Positions 21,856-28,893 of a DNA stretch of 30,421 nucleotides are shown here, one piece after another. Made by a program: the position numbers and the translations under genes. The stretch is from Baffinella frigidus. Lineage: Eukaryota; Cryptophyceae; Cryptomonadales; Baffinellaceae. The notes under the pieces are model-generated. The model worked only from the letters and a program-made list of their open reading frames with translations. It ran no database searches and was not told the DNA's origin. Position 1 is the stretch's first letter; each line of letters opens with the position of its first letter. Location of the stretch: assembly GCA_026770585.1 (NCBI GenBank), contig MU646308.1, positions 830,849 through 861,269 on the forward strand. The letters run 5' to 3'.

Positions 21856-22178
21856 GTCCCCCCTCTTGCTCAGCACTCCCAGCTCCCACCACCGGAGCGC
21901 CGGCAGGCACCCGTGCCGACGGGTGGGTCCCACCTTAATCTCCATACAATATTAATTAATTGCTTTTGGCAACGAAAATTGCTACACGATTTGCTCATCG
22001 AAGTAATAGTAAAGCGTTTGTGTAGTAAATTTCGTTGCACCAAAAGCAATTAATTAGCACTTTTGTGGAGATGAACCTGCCTCTTGCTCTGGCGTCTCTG
22101 ATCCCTGAACCCGAATCCCGAATCCCTGATCCCGAATCTCACATGGAAAGGAGACCTCCCGCCAGGGGGACGCCGCAG
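21856..22178 (+). mobile_element. Intron-like unit with an E element, 323 bp, GT...AG
   Basis: Starts GTCCCCCCTCTTGCTCAG. It contains the palindromic E element at 21940-22070 (CTCCATACAATATTAATTAA...CTTTTGTGGAG) and ends GGGGGACGCCGCAG before GTGACCCCTCTTGCTC. The CTCTTGCTC(T/A) phrase starts three successive segments (21862, 22081, 22186). Confidence 0.6.
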
Positions 22179-22235
22179 GTGACCCCTCTTGCTCTCGCGT
22201 CCCTGATCCCTGCCACCCAGGATTGTTAGGGGGGG

Positions 22236-22352
22236 TATTGATTTAATTAGGATTCATGAGTAAAATTGCCTATGCCATAGTAATTACTCCTATGATTTCT
22301 CCTGTACTTTCTCCCAGCCCCCACCATCGGAACACCGTGGCGACGGGTCCCA
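22236..22352. mobile_element. G-like fragment and CCCACCATCGGA repeat
   Basis: GATTTAATTAGGATTCATGAG and AGTAATTACTCCTATGATTTC resemble a diverged G. Then CTCCCAGCCCCCACCATCGG and GGCGACGGGTCCCACC repeat 21881-21932. Confidence 0.5.
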
Positions 22353-22354
22353 CC

Positions 22355-22500
22355 TGCTCCTCCTGAACCCTAAACCCTCCTGAACCCTCATGAACCCGCC
22401 TGAACCCTCCTGATCTCTCCTGAACCCTTCTGAACCCTCCTAAACCCTCCTGAACCGTACCTCTTGCTCTGGCGTCCCTCATCCCTGATCCCGAATCTCA
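22355..22500 (+). repeat. CCTCCTGAACC satellite and GATCCCGAATC repeats
   Basis: About eight CCTGAACCCTCCTGA units, then CTTGCTCTGGCGTCCCTCATC, parallel to 22084. Confidence 0.85.
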
Positions 22501-22503
22501 TAT

Positions 22504-22630
22504 GGAAACACTTGTAATTTATAAACATGGTCCAAGAAATTTACTACACAGAACGATCTTTATTAGTGATATTGAAGCAAACGCGCAGTAATTGTTGTTG
22601 AAATCACGTGTATAAGTTATAAGTGTTTCC
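22504..22630. mobile_element. Family E element, type with GGAAACACTT arms, 127 bp
   Basis: GGAAACACTTGTAATTTATAA and TTATAAGTGTTTCC are inverted around AAATTTACTACACAGAACG and TTAGTGATATT. Partner of 26014-26149. Confidence 0.8.
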
Positions 22631-22671
22631 CTACGAAATCCCCTGTCCCGAATCCCACCCCCCGAAAGCAG

Positions 22672-22814
22672 AGAGCAGCCGCGCGGCCGAGGCGCGGAGC
22701 GCAGCCGAGATTCAGAACCTGACGAATGAGGTTCAGAACCTGAAGAATGAGGCTCGAAACCTCAAGAAGGAGGTGGAGGGGCTGGCGGCGGAGCGGTGGC
22801 GCCTCGCTGCGGGG
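22672..22814 (+). CDS. Coiled-coil exon SSRAAEARSAAEIQNL...ERWRLAAG
   Basis: The acceptor is CGAAAGCAG; the donor is GCGGG followed by GTAACTCTC. Two bases plus 47 codons. It contains the hendecad-like series IQNLTNEV, QNLKNEARNLKKEVEGL and AAERWRL, a textbook coiled coil. A partial copy follows at 23031-23098, and the NLxNEAxNLKKEVE signature recurs in the exon at 26555. One of the surest exons. Confidence 0.8.
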
Positions 22815-22818
22815 GTAA

Positions 22819-23030
22819 CTCTCCCGAAACCCGTAACCCGAAGCTGAAACCCGAAGACTGGAACCCGAAACCCGAAACCCGAAACCGAAAACCGAAGACT
22901 GAAACCCGAAGACTGGAACCCGGAAACAGGAAACAGGAAAAAGGAACCCGAAACCCGAAACCCGAAGGCTGAAACCCGAAGGCTGGGACCCGAAAAATGA
23001 ATACTGAAACCCGAAACCCGAACCTGAAGA
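22819..23030 (+). repeat. ACCCGAA satellite
   Basis: AACCCGAAACCCGAAGACTGA variants, a CCCGAAA flavour of the telomere-like repeats that dominates 22820-23950. Confidence 0.95.
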
Positions 23031-23098
23031 ATGGGGCTCGGAACCTGAAGAAGGAAGTGGAGGGGCTGGCTATTGAGCGATGGCGCCTCGTAGCTGGG
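23031..23098 (+). CDS. Exon echo NGARNLKKEVEGLAIERWRL
   Basis: After CCTGAAG, the last two-thirds of the exon at 22672 return with a few changes and a donor GTGACCAACAC. The frame is intact, so it could be used. Confidence 0.5.
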
Positions 23099-23104
23099 GT
23101 GACC

Positions 23105-23550
23105 AACACGAAACCCGAAACCCTAAAACTCTAACACTGAAACCCGAAAACAGGAAATCCGAAGACTGAAACCCGAAACACTAAACCGAAACCCGAAGGC
23201 TGAAACCCGAAACCCGGAACCCGAAGGCTGAAACCCGAAAGCCGAAAGCCGAAAGCCTAACCCCTAAACCCGAAGACTGGAACCCGAAACCCGAAAACCG
23301 AAAACCGAAACCCGCAACCCGAAACCCGGAGACTGGAACCCGAAAACCGAAGACTGAAACCTGAAACCCGAAACCCGAAACCTGAAACACGAAACCTTAA
23401 ACCCTAAACCCGAAACCCTGAAAACAAACCCGAAAACTGAAACCCGAAAACAGGAAACAGGAACCCGAAACACGATGCCCGGAACCAGGAACACGGAAAC
23501 CGAAACCCGGAATCCGAAACACGGAACCCGAAACCCTAAGTTTTGGTACC
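23105..23550 (+). repeat. ACCCGAA/ACCGAAG satellite
   Basis: Continuous degenerate AACCCGAAAC repeats with GGAACC and GAAGACTG variants. Confidence 0.95.
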
Positions 23551-23558
23551 GAATCCAG

Positions 23559-23582
23559 GTGAAGGAGCTGAGTGAGGCGTGG
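23559..23582 (+). pseudogene. VKELSEAW exon, copy 1 (stub)
   Basis: GAATCCAG, then VKELSEAW, then CAAACCCGAAACCC repeat. Cut off after eight codons. Confidence 0.5.
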
Positions 23583-23718
23583 CAAACCCGAAACCCGACC
23601 CGGAACCCGAAACCCTAACATCCCGAAACCCGAAACCCGAAACCCGAAACCAGGAACCCGAGACCCTCAAATCTTGAAACCCGAAACCCGAAACCCGACA
23701 CCCGAAACCCGAATCCAG

Positions 23719-23775
23719 GTGAAGGAGTTGAGCGAGGCGTGGCGGGACGCGCGGGAGGCCCTCTTGCTCGAGCAG
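23719..23775 (+). CDS. VKELSEAW exon, copy 2
   Basis: The acceptor is GAATCCAG. It reads VKELSEAWRDAREALLLEQ, lacking a short DAL segment of copy 3, then runs into repeat without a clear donor. Confidence 0.5.
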
Positions 23776-23789
23776 ACCCTGAACTGAAA

Positions 23790-23950
23790 CCCGAATGCTG
23801 AAGCCCGGAAAAAGGAAACATGGACACGGAACATGGAACACGGAACAACGAACCCGGAACCCGAAACACGGAACCCGGAACCCGGATCCCGAGACCCTAA
23901 AATCCCGAAACCCGAAACCCGGAACCCGGAACCCGGAACCCGAACCCCGA
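23790..23950 (+). repeat. ACCCGGAAC satellite
   Basis: GGAACACGGAAC and AACCCGGAACCC variants up to the acceptor of copy 3. Confidence 0.9.
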
Positions 23951-23956
23951 TTCCAG

Positions 23957-24025
23957 GTGAAGGAGTTAAGCGAGGCATGGCGGGATGCGCGGGAGGCACT
24001 CGACGCTCTCTTGCTCGAGCAGCAG
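23957..24025 (+). CDS. VKELSEAW exon, copy 3 (complete)
   Basis: The acceptor is GATTCCAG. 23 codons read VKELSEAWRDAREALD then ALLLEQQ, followed by GCGCGTTCCCC. A GC donor after CAG keeps phase 0; using GT four bases later gives phase 1 and a stop in the next exon. Strong amphipathic helix. Confidence 0.65.
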
Positions 24026-24157
24026 GCGCGTTCCCCTAAAGTGCACACAGGCGTCATAAGGGCCTTTCCAGGGCGAGAAAAGTCACATAGTGAATAATTT
24101 GAACTGGACGTGACCTGTTTTTCGACTGTTTTCAAATGTGTTTGGGAAGGGAGCAAG

Positions 24158-24226
24158 GTGGAGGAGTTGAGTGAGAGGTGGCGGGGCGCGTGGGAGGCAC
24201 TCGACGCTCTCTTGCTCGAGCAGCAG
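24158..24226 (+). CDS. VKELSEAW exon, copy 4
   Basis: The acceptor is GGGAGCAAG. It reads VEELSERWRGAWEALD then ALLLEQQ, followed by GCGCGTCCCCC as in copy 3. Same 69-nt length and phase. Confidence 0.6.
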
Positions 24227-24255
24227 GCGCGTCCCCCTTACCCCTCAACCCTAAA

Positions 24256-24346
24256 CTCATCCGGGGACATGTTTTATATAAACGAAAATGGACCCCTATT
24301 TGTTCATAGGAGTAGGACAAAGATTAATTAGGGCCCTAAGTAGATT
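24256..24346. mobile_element. Family G element of the G2 type, shortened
   Basis: TCATCCGGGGACATGTTTTA, CCTATTTGTTCATAGGAGTAG and AATTAGGGCCCTAAGTAGATT. Sits between exon copies 4 and 5. Confidence 0.7.
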
Positions 24347-24348
24347 AC

Positions 24349-24372
24349 GACGCTCTCTTGCTCGAGCAGCAG
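24349..24372 (+). pseudogene. VKELSEAW exon, copy 5 (tail only)
   Basis: DALLLEQQ, then GCGCGTTGCCC. Only the last eight codons return after the G insertion. Confidence 0.55.
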
Positions 24373-24395
24373 GCGCGTTGCCCTCACCCCTGCAC

Positions 24396-24832
24396 CCACA
24401 CGGCGGGCTACGAAGGGGTTTTCGGGCACTCAGTGCCCGAGTTTCGGTTACCTTATCCGTAGGAAGCCCCCTATGCGCATACGGGTTGCCTACAGTAGGG
24501 TCCCGGGTCTTATCCCTTATGTGCCGGCGCCGCCTCAAGTCGTCACTTCGTCAAAAAATCGACTTTGACATTTTTGGGCTCGGCCGCCCCTGAACGGAAA
24601 AATTTAGAAAAATAACCAGCTTGTCAGGCTCGCTAAGCTGAACAAATTGAATAATTGGAGCTTAACGATCCGAGAAAACCCTGATTTTTTAGCCCCGGGA
24701 AACCCTCGTCCGCACCATTCAAATCCTTAGGGACCCGTGTAGTAATTTTCATTGAAACGAAAGGCATCCAGAACTGTCTCGCCACATAAGGGATAGCTTA
24801 GGGGTTATTTTTCAAAATCCCTTCAAAGTCCG
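24396..24832. mobile_element. Family D element split by other sequence
   Basis: The left part at 24396-24524 (CACACGGCGGGCTACGAAGG to GGTCTTATCCCTTATGTG) and the right end at 24780-24832 (CACATAAGGGATAGCTTAGG to CTTCAAAGTCCGTGG) belong to one D arrangement. The 250 bp between them are unmatched, apart from CCCGTGTAGTAATTTTCATTG (E core) at 24731 and CAGCTTGTCAGGCTCGCTAAG. Confidence 0.65.
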
Positions 24833-24880
24833 TGGCGGGACGCGCGGGAGGCCCTCGACGCTCTCTTGCTCGAGCAGCAG
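24833..24880 (+). CDS. VKELSEAW exon, copy 6 (5' shortened)
   Basis: WRDAREALDALLLEQQ, then GCGCGTCCCCC, directly after the D right end. It lacks the VKELSEA start and any acceptor of its own. Confidence 0.45.
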
Positions 24881-24889
24881 GCGCGTCCC

Positions 24890-25205
24890 CCTTACCCCGA
24901 AACCCCCAACCCTGAACCCTAAACCCTGAACCCTAAACCCTGAACCCCAAATCTTCAACCCTCAATCCTGAACCTCAAACCCTGAACCCTGAACCCTAAA
25001 CCCTGAACCCTAAACCCTGAACCCTAAAACCTAAACCCTAAACCCTAAACCCTAAACCCTAAACCCTAAACCCAAAACCCTAAACCCAAACCCCAAAACC
25101 CCAAACCCTAAACCCCAAACCCCAAACCTCAAACCCCAACCCCAGACCCTAACCCCAAAACCCAAAACCCTAACCCCCCAAAACCTAATCGAGTGGGCCT
25201 CTTCT
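24890..25205 (+). repeat. Telomere-like intron
   Basis: CCCTGAACCCTAAACC passing into six perfect CCCTAAA units (about 25030-25075) and CCCCAAACC. Confidence 0.95.
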
Positions 25206-25232
25206 AAACCCTCAACCCTCAACAAAAAGCAG

Positions 25233-25310
25233 GATGGGGAGGCGGGGGCGGCGAGCGTGCGTGCAGAGGCGGATGAGGCTTGTGAAAGGCGCACTGCAAT
25301 CGCCGAGGAG
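25233..25310 (+). CDS. Coiled-coil exon DGEAGAASVRAEADEACERR...
   Basis: The acceptor is AAAAAGCAG; the donor is GAGGAG followed by GTGCGAGCC. 26 codons, phase 0, ending TAIAEE. The second half is echoed at 25584-25627 with a frame change. Confidence 0.75.
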
Positions 25311-25412
25311 GTGCGAGCCTCAACACTCACGGACAGTTTCAAGGGGGGTTTGGCTTAAGCAAAAAATCCTGGCTCGCAGTGAAAGGACCTAACGGGTGCA
25401 GGGTGCAGGGAT

Positions 25413-25560
25413 TTCATCTCGAAAGATGTGTGAATCAGTTCCCTAATTAGCGTTTTTATTTAACTTGAAGTAATTAGAAGGCCTAATTAAATCTAATAAG
25501 CCATATTTCCTCCTAGTCAACCTCCTATTGAAAAGGAACTGATTCAGTCATCTTCCGACA
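25413..25560. mobile_element. Family G element G8, 148 bp
   Basis: TTCATCTCGAAAGATGTGTGA and the mirrored TGATTCAGTCATCTTCCGAC, core TAGAAGGCCTAATTAAATC. Complete palindrome. Confidence 0.8.
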
Positions 25561-25583
25561 TTCGGCCTGATCAGTGTGCGCAG

Positions 25584-25627
25584 GGGCAGGGAAGGCTTGT
25601 GGAAGGCGCACTGCAATCGTCGAGGAG
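25584..25627 (+). pseudogene. Echo AGKACGRRTAIVEE
   Basis: After GTGCGCAG; parallels ADEACERRTAIAEE. Length is not a multiple of three relative to the phase-0 start. Donor GTCGTATTT present. Follows element G8. Confidence 0.5.
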
Positions 25628-25639
25628 GTCGTATTTTGC

Positions 25640-25700
25640 GCTTAAGTTGACGGATGTACACCGCGTCTTCAAATGTCCACTTACGAATAGTCCGCGGGCA
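25640..25700 (+). mobile_element. Family C right half
   Basis: AGTTGACGGATGTACACCGC and AATGTCCACTTACGAATAGTC, with CCGCGGGCAG as acceptor. Confidence 0.65.
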
Positions 25701-25701
25701 G

Positions 25702-25737
25702 GTGGCTGGGATGCAGGAGGAGCACTCAAACGCTCAT
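25702..25737 (+). CDS. Exon copy VAGMQEEHSNA
   Basis: The acceptor is CCGCGGGCAG. It matches the start of the exon at 25841, then is replaced by a C element. Confidence 0.45.
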
Positions 25738-25840
25738 TCGACCTTGCCAATCTGTGGAGGGCGGGTCCGATTTCGTACCTAAGTTGACGGATTTGCCCCT
25801 TCGTCCTCGGAATGTCCACTTACGAATAGTCCGCGAGCAG
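25735..25840 (+). mobile_element. Family C element, complete layout
   Basis: CATTCGACCTTGCCAATCTG, GGGCGGGTCCGATTTCG, AAGTTGACGGATTTGCCCC and GAATGTCCACTTACGAATAG, ending CCGCGAGCAG, the acceptor of the next exon. The element supplies the 3' splice site. Confidence 0.7.
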
Positions 25841-25910
25841 GTTGCGGGGATGCAAGAGGAACACACGCGCGTAAGGGAGGCACTTGCGGTTATCGAGGCG
25901 GAGCACCAAC
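25841..25910 (+). CDS. Coiled-coil exon VAGMQEEHTRVREALAVIEA...
   Basis: The acceptor is CCGCGAGCAG; the donor is CACCAAC followed by GTACTCCCG. 23 codons plus one base, phase 1, ending EHQ. The open base joins GG at 26555 to give Arg, in frame with VAGFVEGASEALG. Strong coil pattern. Confidence 0.75.
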
Positions 25911-26013
25911 GTACTCCCGAACCCCTAACCCCCCAATCCTCCCTAATCCCTAAGCCCCTAACCCTCCCGAATCCCGAGTCCCTAACCCCTAACCACGTAC
26001 TCCCGAATCTCAT

Positions 26014-26149
26014 GAGGAAACACTTTTTAAGTTATTAACTTGGATTCAATTAACATTTCTACACGTTTGCTCTAATATTACTAATAAAAATCGTTCTGTG
26101 TAGTAAAATTCATTGAACCAAGTTTATAAATTAAAAGTGATTCCATATG
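26014..26149. mobile_element. Family E element, type with GGAAACACTT arms, about 136 bp
   Basis: GAGGAAACACTTTTTAAGTTA and AATTAAAAGTGATTCCATA are inverted around TAATATTACTAATA and CTGTGTAGTAAAATTC. Flanked by CCCGAATCTCAT and AAATCCCTAACCC, as at 22504. Confidence 0.8.
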
Positions 26150-26330
26150 AAATCCCTAACCCTCTCATCCCTGATCACTATCCCCTACTACGAAACCCTA
26201 ATCCCTCATCCCGAACGCCTAACCCTCTTATCCCTGATCACTATCCCTTACTACGACACCCTACTCCCTAATCCCGAACACCTAACCCTCTAATCCCTGA
26301 TCACTATCCCCTAATACGAAACCCTCTACG
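26150..26330 (+). repeat. CCTAACCCTCTxATCCCTGATC satellite, three 59-bp units
   Basis: Three near-identical units, each with CACTATCCCCTACTACGAAAC. Confidence 0.9.
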
Positions 26331-26550
26331 GGGAATCACTGGATGGCAACCGACACCTTAACCCCGCCAAGATGGGTGGGGACGTGACCCGGGCTTCCAC
26401 CTGCAAAAATCATTCTACCCAAGGAAAAAATCGATTTTCCTCCGAAAGTGGCCAATTTGTGAAGAAGAATTGTGAACTGACCGCAATTCCTGGATTCTAG
26501 ACAGTCGTTCCGCGTATTTACTCCCTAATCCCTAATCCCTGATGCCTAAC
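26331..26550. other. Unrecognised intron end
   Basis: No family matched. It ends in TCCCTAATCCCTAATCCC and the acceptor CCTAACGCAG. Confidence 0.4.
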
Positions 26551-26554
26551 GCAG

Positions 26555-26688
26555 GGGTGGCCGGCTTCGTAGAGGGCGCGTCCGAGGCGCTGGGGCGCGT
26601 CGAGACCGAGGCTCATAACCTGAGGAACGAGGCTCAGAACCTGAAGAAGGAGGTGGAGGACCAGCACGCCGCTGCAGCGCGCGGACAG
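26555..26688 (+). CDS. Coiled-coil exon VAGFVEGASEALGRVETEAH...AAAARGQ
   Basis: The acceptor is GCCTAACGCAG. Two bases plus 44 codons, containing TEAHNLRNEAQNLKKEVE, the same signature as the exon at 22672. After GGACAG comes GCAGTCCTCC, so a GC donor is implied; the next exon at 27184 is in phase only with this end. The nearest GT gives another frame. Confidence 0.75.
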
Positions 26689-26694
26689 GCAGTC

Positions 26695-27010
26695 CTCCAC
26701 CCTCCACCCTGTACCCGACACCCGACACCCTACACCCTCACCCTACACCCTAAACCCCTCAACCCTACACCCTTACCCTACACCCGAAACCCCTCAACCC
26801 TACACCCCAACCCTAAACCCTAAACCCTAAACTCCAAACATTAAACCCTGCGCCTGAACCCAAGACCTCTCACTTCGATGACCTAAATCCTATCCCTTGC
26901 ACCCTAACCCTTGCGCCCTAACCCTCCACCCTCCACCCTCCACCCTCCACCCTCCACCCTCCACCCTCCACCCTCCACCATCCACCCTCCACCCTCCACC
27001 CTCCACCTTG
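26695..27010 (+). repeat. CACCCTC and CCCTAAACCC satellites
   Basis: CCTACACCCTAAACCC variants, then about thirteen CCACCCT units at 26930-27008. Confidence 0.95.
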
Positions 27011-27044
27011 ACCGGAGAGCCGACCACGCCAGAGGGCTCGAGGG

Positions 27045-27160
27045 AAACCGACGCCTTATCCACGTCAGATCTGGCGTCATTGACTTGAGGATTCACGGGG
27101 TTTCCCCAGAAAAATGTCAAAAGTGGATTGAAAGATGTCAAAGGTGGATGTTTTAAGCCC
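27045..27160 (+). mobile_element. Family N repeat, second copy
   Basis: GGGAAACCGACGCCTTATCCA, TTGACTTGAGGATTCACGGG and AAAATGTCAAAAGTGGATTG, with the last phrase doubled. About 80% like 9126-9235. Confidence 0.65.
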
Positions 27161-27183
27161 TTTGGCGTCCTGGCGTGGGACAG

Positions 27184-27234
27184 GTGGTGCGGGTCGAGGA
27201 GGAGGAGGGACGCCAGGAGGCTGCGCGCGCGCAG
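27184..27234 (+). CDS. Coiled-coil exon VVRVEEEEGRQEAARAQ
   Basis: The acceptor is TGGGACAG; the donor is GCGCAG followed by GTGGACGCC. 17 codons, phase 0. The tail AARTQ followed by GTGGACCAC is echoed at 27318-27332, 84 bp downstream. Confidence 0.7.
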
Positions 27235-27340
27235 GTGGACGCCCACCATACAGCGGACTTTGAACCTTTCATCAAAAGTCAACTTACATGAAGACAATTA
27301 ACTTGAAGAATTTTCTGGCTGCGCGCACGCAGGTGGACCA

Positions 27341-27517
27341 CTTGAGAATGCAGAATGAGGATCCTATTTAAATGTGGGGTTGTAAACATTTGTACCAGGA
27401 TAGGGTATTCCAACCTCGTGACTGTGCTAATTTTGCACAGTTACGTGACCAATCTCACGAAAATTACTACACAAATGTTACACCTCACTTTTGGGTAGGC
27501 CCCTCCAGCATTCTCGT
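27341..27517. mobile_element. Family F element F4, 177 bp
   Basis: CTTGAGAATGCAGAATGAGG and CCCCTCCAGCATTCTCGTG are inverted ends. Inside are TTTAAATGTGGGGTTGTAAAC, TAATTTTGCACAGTTACGTG and GAAAATTACTACACAAATG, linking F to the E core. Confidence 0.7.
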
Positions 27518-27610
27518 GGGGGGAGAGGGACACGGCCGGCCTCGATTCCCAACTCTGGAAAGGAACAACAATGCTGTTTTCTCGCCAACGAAACTAACTA
27601 CACCAAGGAG

Positions 27611-27759
27611 CCACGGAGGGCTCCTGGGGGGTTCTTCAAAAGTCAATTTTCAAGGGGGAAACGATATTCAAAAGTCGATTTTTAATTGAAAACGGCTCCA
27701 AGGTTGGGCCAACGGCTCCAAGAACGGACCTCAGATAACCCTCGAAGGGCCCTGCGTGG
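27611..27759 (-). mobile_element. Family K element K3, 149 bp, reversed
   Basis: CCACGGAGGGCTCCTGGGGGG, AAAAGTCGATTTTTAATTG and CAACGGCTCCAAGAACGGACC, ending GGGCCCTGCGTGG. Reverse orientation relative to K1 and K2. Confidence 0.7.
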
Positions 27760-27776
27760 AGGCGGGCCTCCCTACT

Positions 27777-27911
27777 CAGCAGCCGCCGGGTGCTTCACGG
27801 ATACAGTCCATCTAAACTATTTGTACTAGAATCTGATCCATTGCCCTGGAATCTAACCGGAATTTCACCGTGAATTCAGGGCGAAAAGGAACTCGGCCGC
27901 TGCCAAGTGGC
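27777..27911 (+). mobile_element. Family A element A4, left part
   Basis: AGCCGCCGGGTGCTTCACGG, ATACAGTCCATCTAAACTAT, CCATTGCCCTGGAATCTAACC and CACCGTGAATTCAGGGCG. Followed at once by a D end, CACACAGCGGGCTGCGAAGG. Confidence 0.75.
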
Positions 27912-27985
27912 ACACAGCGGGCTGCGAAGGGATTCTTGGTTGATATCCACAAAGGGATTCTTGGTTGATCACTGGAATTTTACCG

Positions 27986-28006
27986 GTGACGGCGGTCGAG
28001 GAGAGG
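27986..28006 (+). pseudogene. VTAVEER stub
   Basis: GTGACGGCGGTCGAGGAGAGG, the start of the VxAVEEKRA exon, cut by the B element that follows. Confidence 0.45.
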
Positions 28007-28035
28007 CGTCCGTGCACGAATTCGATTTCGGAACA

Positions 28036-28172
28036 AGAAAGATTCTGCCCCTCTATCTAAGGCTTCCGATGCCGATGATGAGGGTGTATATGCTATTTTA
28101 GGCATACAATGATGCTTATCTTACGCCTGTTATGTGGACAGATTCGGGTATTTCCCGAGATGAAATGACACT
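28036..28172 (-). mobile_element. Family B element, second copy
   Basis: AGATTCTGCCCCTCTATC, TTTTAGGCATACAATGATGC and TATGTGGACAGATTCGGG: the reverse complement layout of 5247-5380. Confidence 0.7.
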
Positions 28173-28196
28173 CGGAGTTTTCGTGTGGGGCTTCTA

Positions 28197-28231
28197 AGGG
28201 AGGTGGGGGGTCTTGAGGCTACTCGCGCCAC
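28197..28231 (+). pseudogene. Fragment REVGGLEATRAT
   Basis: Matches the middle of the exon at 28579 (REVGGLEATRAA), then is broken by an A element. Confidence 0.5.
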
Positions 28232-28325
28232 AGCCACCGGGGGCATCACGGATACAGTCCATCTAAACTATTCGTACTACAATCTTATCCATTGAACCTG
28301 ACCGGAATTTCACCGTGAAATCAAG
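28232..28325 (+). mobile_element. Family A element A5, left part
   Basis: AGCCACCGGGGGCATCACGG, ATACAGTCCATCTAAACTAT and ACCGGAATTTCACCGTG, ending AAATCAAG at an exon start. Confidence 0.75.
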
Positions 28326-28364
28326 GTGACGGCGGTCGAGGAGAAACGGGCCTCGCTCGAACAG
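28326..28364 (+). CDS. Exon copy VTAVEEKRASLEQ
   Basis: Follows GAAATCAAG. 13 codons open in phase 0; the sequence after GAACAG is GACACGG, not a GT donor, and continues into an E-like CGAACATTACTACACAC stretch (28380-28440). Confidence 0.5.
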
Positions 28365-28482
28365 GACACGGCCTGGCCTACGAACATTACTACACACATT
28401 CTTGACTATTACCAGTATGACCCAACTGTGCAGTACTTTTTACGTCGGCAGCTTACATGTATATATTTGTGCGTTTTTGCAG

Positions 28483-28524
28483 GTGAAAGCGGTCGAGGAG
28501 AAACGGGCCTCGCTCCAACGGGAG
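28483..28524 (+). CDS. Exon copy VKAVEEKRASLQRE
   Basis: The acceptor is GTTTTTGCAG; the donor is CGGGAG followed by GTGGGGGGAAGC. 14 codons, phase 0. Confidence 0.6.
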
Positions 28525-28578
28525 GTGGGGGGAAGCTAACAAGGGTATTCGTCCGGACGCTCATAAGTTTGTTCGCAG
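28525..28578 (+). other. Candidate 54-nt intron
   Basis: GTGGGGGGAAGCTAACAAGG to GTTTGTTCGCAG, with GCTAAC as a possible branch site. The only element-free short intron I see. Confidence 0.45.
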
Positions 28579-28785
28579 GTGCAAGCGGTCGAGGAGAAAC
28601 GGGCGGGGCTACAAAGGGAGGTGGGGGGCCTCGAGGCTACTCGCGCCGCCCTCGCCGCCGAGGTGGGGAGGCGCGAGGATGAGGTGGTGAAGGCGCGGGG
28701 CGAGGAGGCGCAGGCGCGCATGGATCATGAAGAGGCGCTGGGGGAGGCGCGAGAGGCGGCAAGGGTGCAGGAGGCGAGCATGCAG
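28579..28785 (+). CDS. Long coiled-coil exon VQAVEEKRAGLQREVG...VQEASMQ
   Basis: The acceptor is TGTTCGCAG; the donor is ATGCAG followed by GTACACTCTG. 69 codons, phase 0 both sides. Order: VQAVEEKRAGLQREVGGLEA, TRAALAAEVGRREDEVVKAR, GEEAQARMDHEEALGEAREA, ARVQEASMQ. Continuous heptads without Pro. Longest and surest exon here; earlier partial copies at 27986, 28197, 28326 and 28483 match its first 24 residues. Confidence 0.85.
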
Positions 28786-28830
28786 GTACACTCTGAGCCC
28801 TGAACCCTGAACGCTCAACTGCAGGGCACC

Positions 28831-28893
28831 CACGCAGCGGACTTCGAAGGGATTTTGGATAATCCTTGAGCGATAAGACCTAGGATCCCTAGG
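28831..28893 (+). mobile_element. Family D left half
   Basis: CACGCAGCGGACTTCGAAGG, then TTGAGCGATAAGACCTAGG, breaking at the next exon echo. Confidence 0.7.

Noticed and set aside
22762-24156. Minus-strand open frames with GFRVSGFGFRVPG repeats
   Set aside because: They are the complement of the AACCCGAA satellite; the frame is open only because the repeat unit lacks stops.
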